A stretch of DNA of 13,484 nt, taken from contig JAIFLB010000037.1 in assembly GCA_020049245.1 (NCBI GenBank), positions 1 to 13,484 of the forward strand, written 5' to 3'. Both the position numbers and the translations under genes were made by a program. Below the pieces are notes generated by a model. That model was not told the origin of the DNA, did no database searches, and was given only the letters and a program-made list of their open reading frames with translations. The stretch comes from Betaproteobacteria bacterium (lineage in GTDB: Bacteria; Pseudomonadota; Gammaproteobacteria; Burkholderiales; Thiobacillaceae). Positions 1-7,232 of this stretch are shown in pieces. Position 1 is the stretch's first letter, and every line of letters starts with the position of its first letter.

Positions 1-1201
1 CGGTCTGCCCCAGGAACCGCTGCAACACCTCCGCATAGACATCGCGGAAATCGGTGTTGTGGGCGACATAGCGTCCCTCCAGAAGTTGGCCGCTTTGCAG
101 ACCGCGCCAACCCGTCCCGGTATGTACTCCGCCCTTCACACCGCCGCCGACAGCCAGCCAGGTCGAGGCGTGGCCGTGGTCGGTGCCGCCGCTGCCGTTT
201 TCCGCCACTGTACGGCCGAACTCGGTGATCGCCAGCAGCAGCACTCTGGACGCATCGGACCCCAGATCGTTGAAAAAGGCCGCCACCGACTCGGCAAACT
301 CGCGCAGCAGCAGGCTCATGCGCCCGTCCGCCCTGGCGCCGCCCTGGCCGTTGTGAGTATCCCAACCTCCCAAGTTCAGGGCGATGAGCTCGATGCCCGG
401 CCGGTACTTGACCAAGCCGGCGGCCTGGCGCATCTGCCTGCCGAAGTGGGTAGATGGATAAGCCGCGCCATTTTCGGCCTGGCGTCGGCCAATCGCTTGC
501 AACGGGTCCAGGTCGGCCAGCAACTGCCGCCCGGCAGCGTGCAGCCTGGCGGCGTAGGGGTGATCGGGTTGCGGCACTGCGCCATAGCGGGTGCCATATT
601 GGGCCTCGATCATGGCGCTGAGCATGTCCCGGTCCTGCTTGCTCGAGGCCAGGTCAAGGCTCGCCAGATCCGAAAAGGTCGGCACCTGGAGGGTCCCGGC
701 CAGACTGCGGGGCACGCCGTCCGTCAGGCACAAGGCCCGCTGATTGACCGTCCCCGGCGTGGACGCGAGATAGCGGGCCAGCCAACCGTTGTCGGTAGGC
801 TGCAGGTCGGCATTCTCGATGATGTCCTGCCCCTGGAAATGGGAGCGCGTGCCCCCCGGGTACAGCACCCCGGGCAGCACCGCCACCCTGCCCTGTCGAT
901 ACAGTGTCATTAGTGGAGCCAGGGCCGGATGGAAGCCGAAGAAGCCGTTCAGATCCAATGCGGCCTCGGCTGCGCTGGCTGAGGGCGGTGGCACAGCGAT
1001 GGTGGGGCGCAACCTGTAATAGGCATCCTCGCCGTAGGGCACCGACACATTCAGCCCATCCCAGCCACCGCGCTGGAACACCACCACCAGCACCCGCCCG
1101 CTGGCTGCGGCGTGCGCGGTGCGCATCAGCACGCCGCCCGACCAAAGCAGCGAGGCGGCGCCCATGCCGCCGGTCATGCGCAAGAAGTCTCTGCGATCCA
1201 T
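1..1201 (-). CDS. DUF1501 family Tat-exported protein (C-terminus cut by window edge)
   Basis: Four hundred codons are open from an ATG at 1201 to the left edge, with no stop seen in the frame, so the C-terminus is missing. The N-terminus reads MDRRDFLRM followed by a hydrophobic stretch and an AHAA site, a twin-arginine signal, so export in folded form is likely. Family motifs of DUF1501 (a sulfatase/phosphatase-like fold) are clear: FQRGGWDGLNVSVPYG just after the signal, GGWDTHNGQGG near residue 278, and EFGRT...ENGSGGTDHGHAS near residue 325, followed by GGGVKGG. Conserved Asp, His and Thr residues in these motifs would fit metal or phosphate chemistry, but the function is not established. 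It begins 13 bp after the DUF1800 stop, with a GGGGTG Shine-Dalgarno-like stretch, so the two genes are almost certainly co-transcribed. DUF1501 and DUF1800 genes are commonly paired in bacteria. Family assignment is secure; role unknown. Confidence 0.92.
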   Translation of the reverse strand, partial: MDRRDFLRMTGGMGAASLLWSGGVLMRTAHAAASGRVLVVVFQRGGWDGLNVSVPYGEDAYYRLRPTIAVPPPSASAAEAALDLNGFFGFHPALAPLMTLYRQGRVAVLPGVLYPGGTRSHFQGQDIIENADLQPTDNGWLARYLASTPGTVNQRALCLTDGVPRSLAGTLQVPTFSDLASLDLASSKQDRDMLSAMIEAQYGTRYGAVPQPDHPYAARLHAAGRQLLADLDPLQAIGRRQAENGAAYPSTHFGRQMRQAAGLVKYRPGIELIALNLGGWDTHNGQGGARADGRMSLLLREFAESVAAFFNDLGSDASRVLLLAITEFGRTVAENGSGGTDHGHASTWLAVGGGVKGGVHTGTGWRGLQSGQLLEGRYVAHNTDFRDVYAEVLQRFLGQT

Positions 1202-1214
1202 CAGCACACCCCAA

Positions 1215-3377
1215 TCATTGATACTGATAAGCCGGCAAACCCAAAATCGCCTTCCCCAACCGCCGCAGGCGCGCCTCCGCATCCGGCGCCCAGGAAAGAT
1301 AAGGAGAAGACCCGCCCTCGGTGAGGATATTCACCCCGAAATCACGCAGCCCGCGGGTGGCCGTCGGCCCCAAAGCCATCTCCAGCATGCGACCCGCCAC
1401 CCCTTCCGCCGTCTCCAACCCCGCCGCCTGCATCTGCCCCAGCAGATCCACATTGGACGACTCGGCAGCCGCATCTCCACTCAGCAGCCGGTCCAGAAAG
1501 CTCATCCGCGCCAGCAGCAGGCCGGAGCTGAGCCAGGCATCGCCCGTTTCCGCATAGCCGGTGGGCACAGCGCAGGAGTAGGGATCCATGCCCAACCGTT
1601 TCATCTCCAAGGCCAGGTCGTCGCCATTGGTCTCCAGTCCCAGGTTGCGCGCGGCTCCCACCAGAAACTCCAGCGGAGTCTTCAGCTTGCGGCCACGATG
1701 CGCCGCCCCGAGGAATTCCGTCGAGTCCAATATCGCCCACAGCACCCGAACCATCTGGTCGGGCGTATCCGCCTGGGCCAGGAACTCTGTCACGCACTGC
1801 TGCACCAAGCCCTCCATTGGCTGGTCATCCACGAACAGCGTCACCAGCTTCGAGCAGATGTACCGCGCCGTCGAGGGATGCCGCGCCAGCCGGTTCAGCA
1901 CCGCTTCCCCATCCTCGATGCCATTCCCTGCCGGCAAGGTACCGCCCAGCACCTGCTTCTCGCCAGCGTCGTGCCGGGCGGCATCGAACAGGAAACGCCT
2001 CTCCTTCACCGTCCAGCCGGTAAAGGCCCGGGCCACCTCCACGACATCCTGCTGGGTATAGCCTCCGGCTATGCCCAGGGTGTGCAGTTCCATCAGTTCG
2101 CGGGCATAGTTCTCGTTGGCTGCTCCCTTCCTGTTGTTCACCCCGTCCAGGGTGATCAGCATGGCCGGGCTCCTGGCGCTGATCCCCAGAAGATCACGGA
2201 AGCGTCCCAGGGCATGATCCAGGAAGGCCGCCCGCTCCTGCTGCTCGTACTCGCCCCTGCCATGGCGGCCATAGTCAGTGCTGAAATGGTTGTCCCAGAA
2301 CCAGGCCATCACCTCCTGCAGTTGCCGGCGGCTGTACACCGCGTGACGCAGGAGATCCGTCGCCACGTAGCCGCCAGCATCCAGCCAGCCCGCCTGGCGC
2401 TGCTCGAACGCTGAATCCTCGACGCTGCCAGGAGGCAACTGACTCCGCAGGAACTCCCGCACACCGTCCTGCGCCACCGCCTTTACCTGTCCCGGGGCGG
2501 CGCCGAAACTGGTCCGCTGCAGCACATGCCAGGCCTGACGTTCGTCATCAGTGGGGTTGAGCTGGACCGTCTGCCGGGCCGAATTTCCCGCGCCGTCCCT
2601 CGCCATCAGGGTCAGGGTGATGGGCGAGGCGGAAAACGCCTCATCGGGGGCGATCATCAGCGACCAGCGACCCGACGCCGGCGCCACCTCGACGCTGCGC
2701 TCCTCTGCCGTGACCAGCCCGCCACCGGACACCCGCGCCGTCAGGACGGGCATCAGGGTATCGTCCGTCACCCGACCGGAAATCAGAAAGCCGCCGGTAG
2801 GCACACGGTCCCCCTCTTGGTGGGACAGGATCTCGATGGCGGGCGGCGTGACATCGTCGATCAGAGCAAGCGTCAGACGCGCCTCAGCGACGTTCAGGTT
2901 CTGGTTCATCGCCTGCACCACCGCTCGCACCGTCCCGGCCGACTCACCCGTGAAGGGGCCGGTATCCACCTGCCAGGTCCTGGAATCCGCGCGGTAAGTA
3001 GCCTGCCGCTCCAGCATCGCCCCCGAAGGCAAGGTCAGATGCAGAAGAACCTCCTTCACCGCAACGTCATCCTCCGCAGTTCCATAGAGCTGGAAGCCAG
3101 CCCCGGAGATCTTGGCACCTTGGTCCGGGAAACGTATCTCCACACCAGACAGGTGGAAGCCAAGCTCAGTGGATTGTGTGTTGCTCGAGGCAAGGGTGAT
3201 TAAGCCCCGATCACTGACTGATTGGCTAAAGAGCCCTTTTCCTTCACCCAACGATCCCTCCGCCAGCGCGAGGCATGGGGAAGCAAGCATGGAACAGACC
3301 AGAATGGCGCTCAGGCAGCGGCTAATAGGATTGTTTTGGCACAGGCGCAAGGAAACAGCAAAGCCATACCGGAACAT
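1215..3377 (-). CDS. Secreted DUF1800 family protein with N-terminal Ig-like domains
   Basis: About 720 residues from the chosen start. Residues 1-39 form a Sec signal peptide ending LALA/EG. Two beta-rich, Ig-like or bacterial cadherin-like segments follow at roughly 78-172 and 178-272; the second opens with DVTPPAIEILS and ends with ARDGAGNSARQTV, typical of such repeats. The DUF1800 domain fills about 283-720, with LQRTSFGA, WFWDNHF (359-365), NENYARELMELHTLG (421-435) and ARAFTGW (449-455), all hallmark motifs. The molecular function of DUF1800 is unknown; with the downstream DUF1501 protein it probably forms an exported pair. The frame stays open upstream to an ATG at 3521, but the ATG at 3377 puts the signal peptide at the very N-terminus. 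No good ribosome binding site precedes either ATG, so the start is provisional. Family assignment is secure. Confidence 0.9.
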   Translation of the reverse strand: MFRYGFAVSLRLCQNNPISRCLSAILVCSMLASPCLALAEGSLGEGKGLFSQSVSDRGLITLASSNTQSTELGFHLSGVEIRFPDQGAKISGAGFQLYGTAEDDVAVKEVLLHLTLPSGAMLERQATYRADSRTWQVDTGPFTGESAGTVRAVVQAMNQNLNVAEARLTLALIDDVTPPAIEILSHQEGDRVPTGGFLISGRVTDDTLMPVLTARVSGGGLVTAEERSVEVAPASGRWSLMIAPDEAFSASPITLTLMARDGAGNSARQTVQLNPTDDERQAWHVLQRTSFGAAPGQVKAVAQDGVREFLRSQLPPGSVEDSAFEQRQAGWLDAGGYVATDLLRHAVYSRRQLQEVMAWFWDNHFSTDYGRHGRGEYEQQERAAFLDHALGRFRDLLGISARSPAMLITLDGVNNRKGAANENYARELMELHTLGIAGGYTQQDVVEVARAFTGWTVKERRFLFDAARHDAGEKQVLGGTLPAGNGIEDGEAVLNRLARHPSTARYICSKLVTLFVDDQPMEGLVQQCVTEFLAQADTPDQMVRVLWAILDSTEFLGAAHRGRKLKTPLEFLVGAARNLGLETNGDDLALEMKRLGMDPYSCAVPTGYAETGDAWLSSGLLLARMSFLDRLLSGDAAAESSNVDLLGQMQAAGLETAEGVAGRMLEMALGPTATRGLRDFGVNILTEGGSSPYLSWAPDAEARLRRLGKAILGLPAYQYQ

Positions 3378-3808
3378 CGGCACAGGCAAGGAGGTTAGAC
3401 GAATTGGTTGCACGTATGGACTCCCACAACATGCCTCGGTAGTAAAGCCATGAACCGCCCCAGCCCTGAACTCCGCGCAATGACGCCAGGACATCTTTGC
3501 AAACGAATCGAAAACATCCATCGCAATGGCATTAAGGGCGTTAGGTTAAAAAACAACTTGATCAGAATTACCCAAGGGCAGGTTCCATGATGACCAGTGT
3601 CTAGCGCTACAAATCGGGCAGCGATGACTGAAGCCCCAGACAATAGCCAATCAATTTCAATATAGCCATGAGCCTTCCCGCTGCCAATGTCCCGCACTTG
3701 CCGCTGCCCGCATGCCATACAAGCGCATCGGGACTCACATTCACGCTGATGCGAACTACCTTGACACGCCGGCTTGGCCGGCACATTTACATCTGCCAAA
3801 CTTCTACA
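3378..3808. other. Divergent intergenic region between the DUF1800 gene and rsgA
   Basis: This is 431 bp between two divergently transcribed genes. It has an AT-rich stretch near 3540-3570 and shows no convincing gene: short open frames on either strand lack a ribosome binding site and resemble no family I recognise. Promoters for both directions should lie here. The only hexamer of note is a TTGACA at 3761 facing rsgA. For the DUF1800 gene I could not pick a -35/-10 pair with confidence. If the DUF1800 protein really starts at 3521, the spacer is correspondingly shorter. Confidence 0.6.
3761..3792 (+). promoter_or_regulatory. Possible rsgA promoter with a repeated GCCGGC element
   Basis: A perfect -35 hexamer, TTGACA (3761-3766), lies 42 bp before the rsgA ATG. 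The match to a -10 box is poor (CATTTA at 17-bp spacing, or TTACAT further along), so this is tentative. Between them sits GCCGGC-TTG-GCCGGC (3768-3782), two copies of a self-complementary hexamer that can be read as direct or inverted repeats. It could be an operator or a hairpin in the leader. Confidence 0.3.
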
Positions 3809-4879
3809 ATGAAATTTAGTGAACTTGGTCTGGATCGCTGGTTGGCGGACAAAGCCGGCGAACTGTGTGGGCCCGATTTGTCCATCGCCAGGATCACTGC
3901 GGTTGACCGAGGGCGCTACCTGATCCGGGACGAAGGCGGCGAAGTGCCAGCCGAACTGACCGGCAAATTTATTCACCTCGCCGAGTCCTCCAGCGAGCTT
4001 CCATGCGTGGGCGATTGGGTGTGCGTGCATTACCGCGATGCCGCCGCGCAGGCCAGCATTCATCACCTGCTGCCACGCCGATCCTTCCTCCGCCGCAAAG
4101 CCGCCGGCCGCGACGTTGAATTGCAGATGATTGCGGCAAACATCGACGTGGCGTTCATCGTGCAGTCCTGCCACTTCGATTTCAATCTCCGACGGCTGGA
4201 GCGCTACCTGGTGATGGCCAGGGACGGCCATATCGAGCCGGTGGTGCTTCTAACCAAGACCGATCTGGTCTCCCCGGAAGCACTGGAACAGTTGATCGGC
4301 CAGATCCGACTGATGGGGGTGGAAGCCAAGATTGTCTGTGTCAGCAATGCCACCGGCGCGGGAGTCGATCAGGTTCGCGCACTCATGGCTTCAGGCAAGA
4401 CCTATTGCCTGCTCGGTTCATCGGGCGTTGGCAAAACGACGTTGATCAACCGTCTGCTCGGCGAGGACGCGCTTGAAACCGGTGCGGTCAGCCATACCGG
4501 CGAAGGGCGTCACACCACCACACGGCGCCAGTTGATTGTGCTTGAACAGGGCGGACTATTGATCGACATGCCAGGCATGCGCGAACTGGGGATGCTGGGC
4601 GCCGGCGAAGGCATCGAAGAGACTTTCGCCCACATCAGCGCACTTGCGCGCGGCTGCCGGTATCCCGACTGCCGTCATGACAGCGAACCGGGTTGTGCGG
4701 TTCGGGCAGCCATCGAGCGGCACGAACTGAGCGAAGATCAGTTGCAAAACTACCTGAAGCTGCGCGACGAATCCGAATTCCACGATCTGTCCTACATGGA
4801 TCGACGAAAAAAGGACAAGGCTTTCGGCAGGTTTGTACACACCTACAAGAAGCAGAAGGACGGGCCGGGCCGAAAATAG
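3809..4879 (+). CDS. rsgA: Ribosome small-subunit-dependent GTPase RsgA
   Basis: A 356-residue cytoplasmic GTPase acting late in 30S ribosome maturation (RsgA/YjeQ family). It has the family's circularly permuted motif order: N-terminal OB-fold (about 25-95), then G4 TKTD (149-152), G5 near SNATG (179-183), G1 GSSGVGKT (203-210), a Thr-rich switch HTTTRR (235-240) and G3 DMPG (253-256). A zinc knuckle follows, C283-x4-C288-x-H290-x5-C296, exactly the YjeQ spacing. A basic tail with KKQK fits RNA binding. The frame is open back to 3668, but the ATG at 3809 (MKFSELGLDRW) gives the usual family N-terminus; the upstream part resembles nothing. No strong Shine-Dalgarno precedes it. It stands alone, divergent from the DUF1800 unit and convergent with the aromatic-acid operon. 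Whether another rsgA copy exists elsewhere in the genome cannot be judged here. Confidence 0.93.
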   Translation: MKFSELGLDRWLADKAGELCGPDLSIARITAVDRGRYLIRDEGGEVPAELTGKFIHLAESSSELPCVGDWVCVHYRDAAAQASIHHLLPRRSFLRRKAAGRDVELQMIAANIDVAFIVQSCHFDFNLRRLERYLVMARDGHIEPVVLLTKTDLVSPEALEQLIGQIRLMGVEAKIVCVSNATGAGVDQVRALMASGKTYCLLGSSGVGKTTLINRLLGEDALETGAVSHTGEGRHTTTRRQLIVLEQGGLLIDMPGMRELGMLGAGEGIEETFAHISALARGCRYPDCRHDSEPGCAVRAAIERHELSEDQLQNYLKLRDESEFHDLSYMDRRKKDKAFGRFVHTYKKQKDGPGRK

Positions 4880-4923
4880 AGCGGAATGTGGAGACGGCGG
4901 GGCGACCCTGCACCAACCGCAAC

Positions 4924-4935
4924 GAACGGCCGTTC
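4924..4935. other. 12-bp perfect palindrome in convergent spacer
   Basis: GAACGGCCGTTC is perfectly self-complementary and lies in the 128-bp spacer between the convergent ends of rsgA (4879) and the thioesterase gene (5008). It could fold into a small hairpin, but there is no clear T-tract on either side, so it is at best a weak bidirectional terminator. No other terminator is visible here. Confidence 0.25.
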
Positions 4936-5007
4936 ATTGTCTGATTTCCAACTGATAGATCGCGCAAACCACCCAATACTGTTGTCAGTGCAACGGAGGT
5001 ATCAGAA

Positions 5008-5409
5008 CTACCCGGAGTTGCTGCGCAGCGTTCTCTCGGACAGCGGCTCGCTCATGCGATGCACTGTGCCAGTGAACAGCGCGATGAGGACATCACCCTT
5101 GCGGATTTCCACCTGATACACCCCGGTTCGCCGGGTCAGGTTGATCTCGCGTGCTGCGGCGGTCAGTGTGTCACCCACTTGGCAGGGTTTCATGTGCTCG
5201 ATATGAGCAGCGAGGGAGACGGCCAGCGTGCCGTGCGAATTTGCCGCCAGCGCGAAGGCGGAATCGGCCAGGGCAAACAGGAAACCACCGTGGGCTGAGC
5301 CCCAGTTGTTGAGGTGTTCGGGAAGCACGACGACGGAGAGACATGCTTCACCGGGGCCAGTGATGTCTCCCTTGAAGCCAAGAGCGCGCATGAAGGGGTC
5401 AAGTTGCAT
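5008..5409 (-). CDS. paaI: PaaI-like hotdog-fold acyl-CoA thioesterase
   Basis: A 133-residue protein of the PaaI/4HBT hotdog family, which hydrolyses aryl- or hydroxyaryl-acetyl-CoA thioesters in the cytoplasm. The catalytic region NNWGSAHGGFLFALADSAFA (34-53) contains the HGG motif and the conserved Asp49 of PaaI enzymes; the remainder (SLAAHIEHMKP, then TRRTGVYQVEI) matches the rest of a single hotdog domain, at normal length. It is the last gene of the operon, 24 bp after the second phenylacetate-CoA ligase. PaaI is known to release CoA from stalled phenylacetyl-CoA pathway intermediates, and this position suggests the same housekeeping role. A weak GAG sits 7 nt before the ATG. Family is secure; substrate is inferred from context. 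Confidence 0.88.
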   Translation of the reverse strand: MQLDPFMRALGFKGDITGPGEACLSVVVLPEHLNNWGSAHGGFLFALADSAFALAANSHGTLAVSLAAHIEHMKPCQVGDTLTAAAREINLTRRTGVYQVEIRKGDVLIALFTGTVHRMSEPLSERTLRSNSG

Positions 5410-5433
5410 GGAAATCTCGGCGTAGTGGCGGTC

Positions 5434-6750
5434 TCATCCCTGTTTGCCCCTTTTGTCGTTCACCCGCTTGGCTTTGCCGGTGAAGCGCTCCAGTGTTCGC
5501 GGTGCAACCAGTTCGACGGTCGCGCGGATGCCGGCAACAGTGAGAATTTCCTTGCCGATGCGGTCGCGCAGGTGCTGCATCCGGTCCATGCGGTCGGACA
5601 GCAGTTCCGGCATCACTTCCACGCGCACGGTGAGCTGGTCCAATGTGGCGGGGCGCTCCACCTCGATCATGTAATGCGGCGTGGTGCCTTCCACACGTAG
5701 CAGGGCTTCCTCGATCTGCGACGGGAAAACGTTGACGCCGCGAATGATCAGCATGTCGTCGGTACGCCCGGTGACCCGACTCATGCGTGCTGTGGTGCGG
5801 CCGCAGGCGCAGGGGGAGCGATCGAGGCGGGCAATGTCACGGGTCCGGTATCGGAGCAGCGGCATGGCTTCCTTGGTCAGCGCGGTAATGACCAGTTCGC
5901 CCTCCTCGCCATCCGGCATCGGTTCCAGCGTGTCCGGGTCCAGACATTCGACCAGGAAATGATCTTCCTGCAGGTGCATGCCGTCTCGCATTGCGCATTC
6001 GCCGGAGACGCCGGGGCCGATCACTTCCGACAGGCCATAGTTGTTGAACGCCAGCAAGTCCATTTGCGATTCGATTTCCTGGCGCATCTCCTCGGTCCAC
6101 GGCTCGGCGCCGAAATGGGCGTACTTCAGCGGCAGGCTGCGCGGATCAATGCCGAGTTCGCGCGCGGTTTCGGCGATGGTCAGGGCGTAGCTGGGCGTGC
6201 ATACCAGTACTTCGGCGCCCAGATCCTGGATGATCTCGATCTGCCGGCGGGTGTTGCCTGACGCGGCGGGTACGATTGCCGCCCCGACTTTCTCGATGCC
6301 GTAATGCAGGCCGAAGCCGCCGGTGAACAGGCCGTAACCAAATGCAACATGCACGGTGTGCTGCGATTTCAGACCGCCAGCCACCAGGAATCGCGCGCAC
6401 AGGTCGGACCAGAGAGTGAGGTCCTTCGCCGTATAGGCAACAAAGGTGGGTTTGCCGGTGGTGCCGGAAGAGCCGTGAATGCGCGCCAGCTGGTCGCGCG
6501 GCACGGTGAGGAAACCCAGCGGGTGATGCCGGCGCAGATCATCCTTGGTGGTGAACGGCAGACGGCGCAGGTCGTCGAGGCTACGCATGCTTTTCGGCGT
6601 GATACCGCGCAGTGCGAACGCCTCGCGGTAGAACGGCACATTCGCCACCCGCGCCACCACGTCACGCAGCCGCGCCAGTTGCAGAGCCGCCAACTCGTCG
6701 CGCGGCAGGGCTTCCTCGCCGTCGCGGATGTGGTTTTCGATGGTGGGCAT
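5434..6750 (-). CDS. paaK: Phenylacetate-CoA ligase paralogue 2 (AMP-forming)
   Basis: A 438-residue adenylate-forming enzyme of the PaaK family, which activates an arylacetate to its CoA ester using ATP. Motifs: ATP loop SSGTTGKP (94-101), FGYGLFTGG, FGAEPWTEEM, YGLSE (238-242), YRTRD (301-305), a CACG pair (314-317, possibly metal-binding, absent from E. coli PaaK), then GRTDDMLIIRGVNVFPSQ, and the C-terminal catalytic Lys426 in FTGKAKRV. The usual SEGKA around that lysine is FTGKA here. The ATG at 6750 is preferred because it gives a PaaK-like N-terminus; a GTG at 6789, 6 bp after the ACT gene stop, would add 13 residues with no family resemblance. Neither start has a clear ribosome binding site. 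It differs clearly in sequence from the other ligase of this operon, suggesting a different arylacetate substrate. Specificity cannot be read from sequence. Confidence 0.92.
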   Translation of the reverse strand: MPTIENHIRDGEEALPRDELAALQLARLRDVVARVANVPFYREAFALRGITPKSMRSLDDLRRLPFTTKDDLRRHHPLGFLTVPRDQLARIHGSSGTTGKPTFVAYTAKDLTLWSDLCARFLVAGGLKSQHTVHVAFGYGLFTGGFGLHYGIEKVGAAIVPAASGNTRRQIEIIQDLGAEVLVCTPSYALTIAETARELGIDPRSLPLKYAHFGAEPWTEEMRQEIESQMDLLAFNNYGLSEVIGPGVSGECAMRDGMHLQEDHFLVECLDPDTLEPMPDGEEGELVITALTKEAMPLLRYRTRDIARLDRSPCACGRTTARMSRVTGRTDDMLIIRGVNVFPSQIEEALLRVEGTTPHYMIEVERPATLDQLTVRVEVMPELLSDRMDRMQHLRDRIGKEILTVAGIRATVELVAPRTLERFTGKAKRVNDKRGKQG

Positions 6751-6795
6751 CGGTTCAGAGTGACACAAAGGCTTGCATGGCGGGTTCACCAGTCG

Positions 6796-7221
6796 TCAGT
6801 ACATATCCGCTTCTTGCACGATGCTGATATTCGCCGCCTTCAGCACTTCGATGGCCGCGTCCGGGTCTTCGAAGCGGAACAGCAGCACGGCCTTGTAATT
6901 GCGCCGCAGGGCGAAGGCGTACATGTATTCGATGTTGATGCCGGCCTCGGCCAGCACGCTCAGCATGTGCACCAGGCCGCCGGGCTGGTCGTCCACATCC
7001 ACCGCCACCACGTCGCTGACGTTGGCTACCCAGCCATCCTGCTCCAGCACCGCCTTGGCGCGTTCCCATTCCTTCAGCACCAGGCGCAGGATGCCGAACT
7101 GCTCGGTATCGGCGAGCGAGATGCTGACCAGATTGATATCCGCCGCCGCCAGCAATTTGAGCGGTTCGGCCAGGCTGCCGGGGCGGTTTTCCAGAAATAC
7201 GGAGAGTTGCGGAAGTTTCAT
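6796..7221 (-). CDS. Tandem ACT-domain protein, probable amino-acid sensor
   Basis: A 141-residue protein made of two ACT domains and nothing else: residues 1-70 (LSVFLENRPGSLAEPLKLLA..INLVSISLAD) and 71-141 (VVAVDVDDQPGGLVHMLSVL..GINIEYMYAF). The PGSLAE and PGGLVHML turns are the ligand-binding loops of ACT folds, which usually bind amino acids. Small double-ACT proteins are often encoded beside iorAB and paaK genes; the precise job is unproven. Because IorAB and PaaK handle products of Phe, Tyr and Trp breakdown, sensing an aromatic amino acid or controlling one of the ligases is a reasonable inference. The gene lies between the two ligase genes, with a perfect AGGAGG 5 nt before its ATG, the strongest ribosome binding site noticed in the operon. 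No catalytic domain is present. Confidence 0.88.
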   Translation of the reverse strand: MKLPQLSVFLENRPGSLAEPLKLLAAADINLVSISLADTEQFGILRLVLKEWERAKAVLEQDGWVANVSDVVAVDVDDQPGGLVHMLSVLAEAGINIEYMYAFALRRNYKAVLLFRFEDPDAAIEVLKAANISIVQEADMY

Positions 7222-7226
7222 GCGGG

Positions 7227-7232
7227 CCTCCT
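7227..7232 (-). promoter_or_regulatory. Strong Shine-Dalgarno of the ACT gene, overlapping the ligase stop
   Basis: AGGAGG with 5-nt spacing to the ATG at 7221 overlaps the TAG stop of the upstream ligase (7231-7233). This suggests translational coupling and high expression of the ACT protein relative to neighbours that lack clear ribosome binding sites. Confidence 0.75.

Noticed and set aside
1119..2414. A 431-codon plus-strand frame opposite the DUF1501 start and DUF1800 gene
   Set aside because: Gln/His/Pro/Arg-rich antisense translation without family resemblance.
3333..3393. Repeated GGCACAGGC followed by AAGGA at two points near the DUF1800 start
   Set aside because: Only two short copies, one in the signal-peptide coding region; the purine-rich AAGGAGG is on the wrong strand to serve that gene.
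3408..3590. Short plus-strand frame in the divergent spacer (60 codons)
   Set aside because: No Shine-Dalgarno and no recognisable motif; it overlaps the possible upstream extension of the DUF1800 frame.
3395..4231. A 278-codon minus-strand frame across the rsgA 5' half and spacer
   Set aside because: Overlaps the well-supported rsgA OB-fold region; no recognisable domain and no ribosome binding site.
5020..5029. GCTGCGCAGC palindrome near the thioesterase stop
   Set aside because: It lies inside the coding end of the gene, has no T-tract and is expected by chance in GC-rich DNA.
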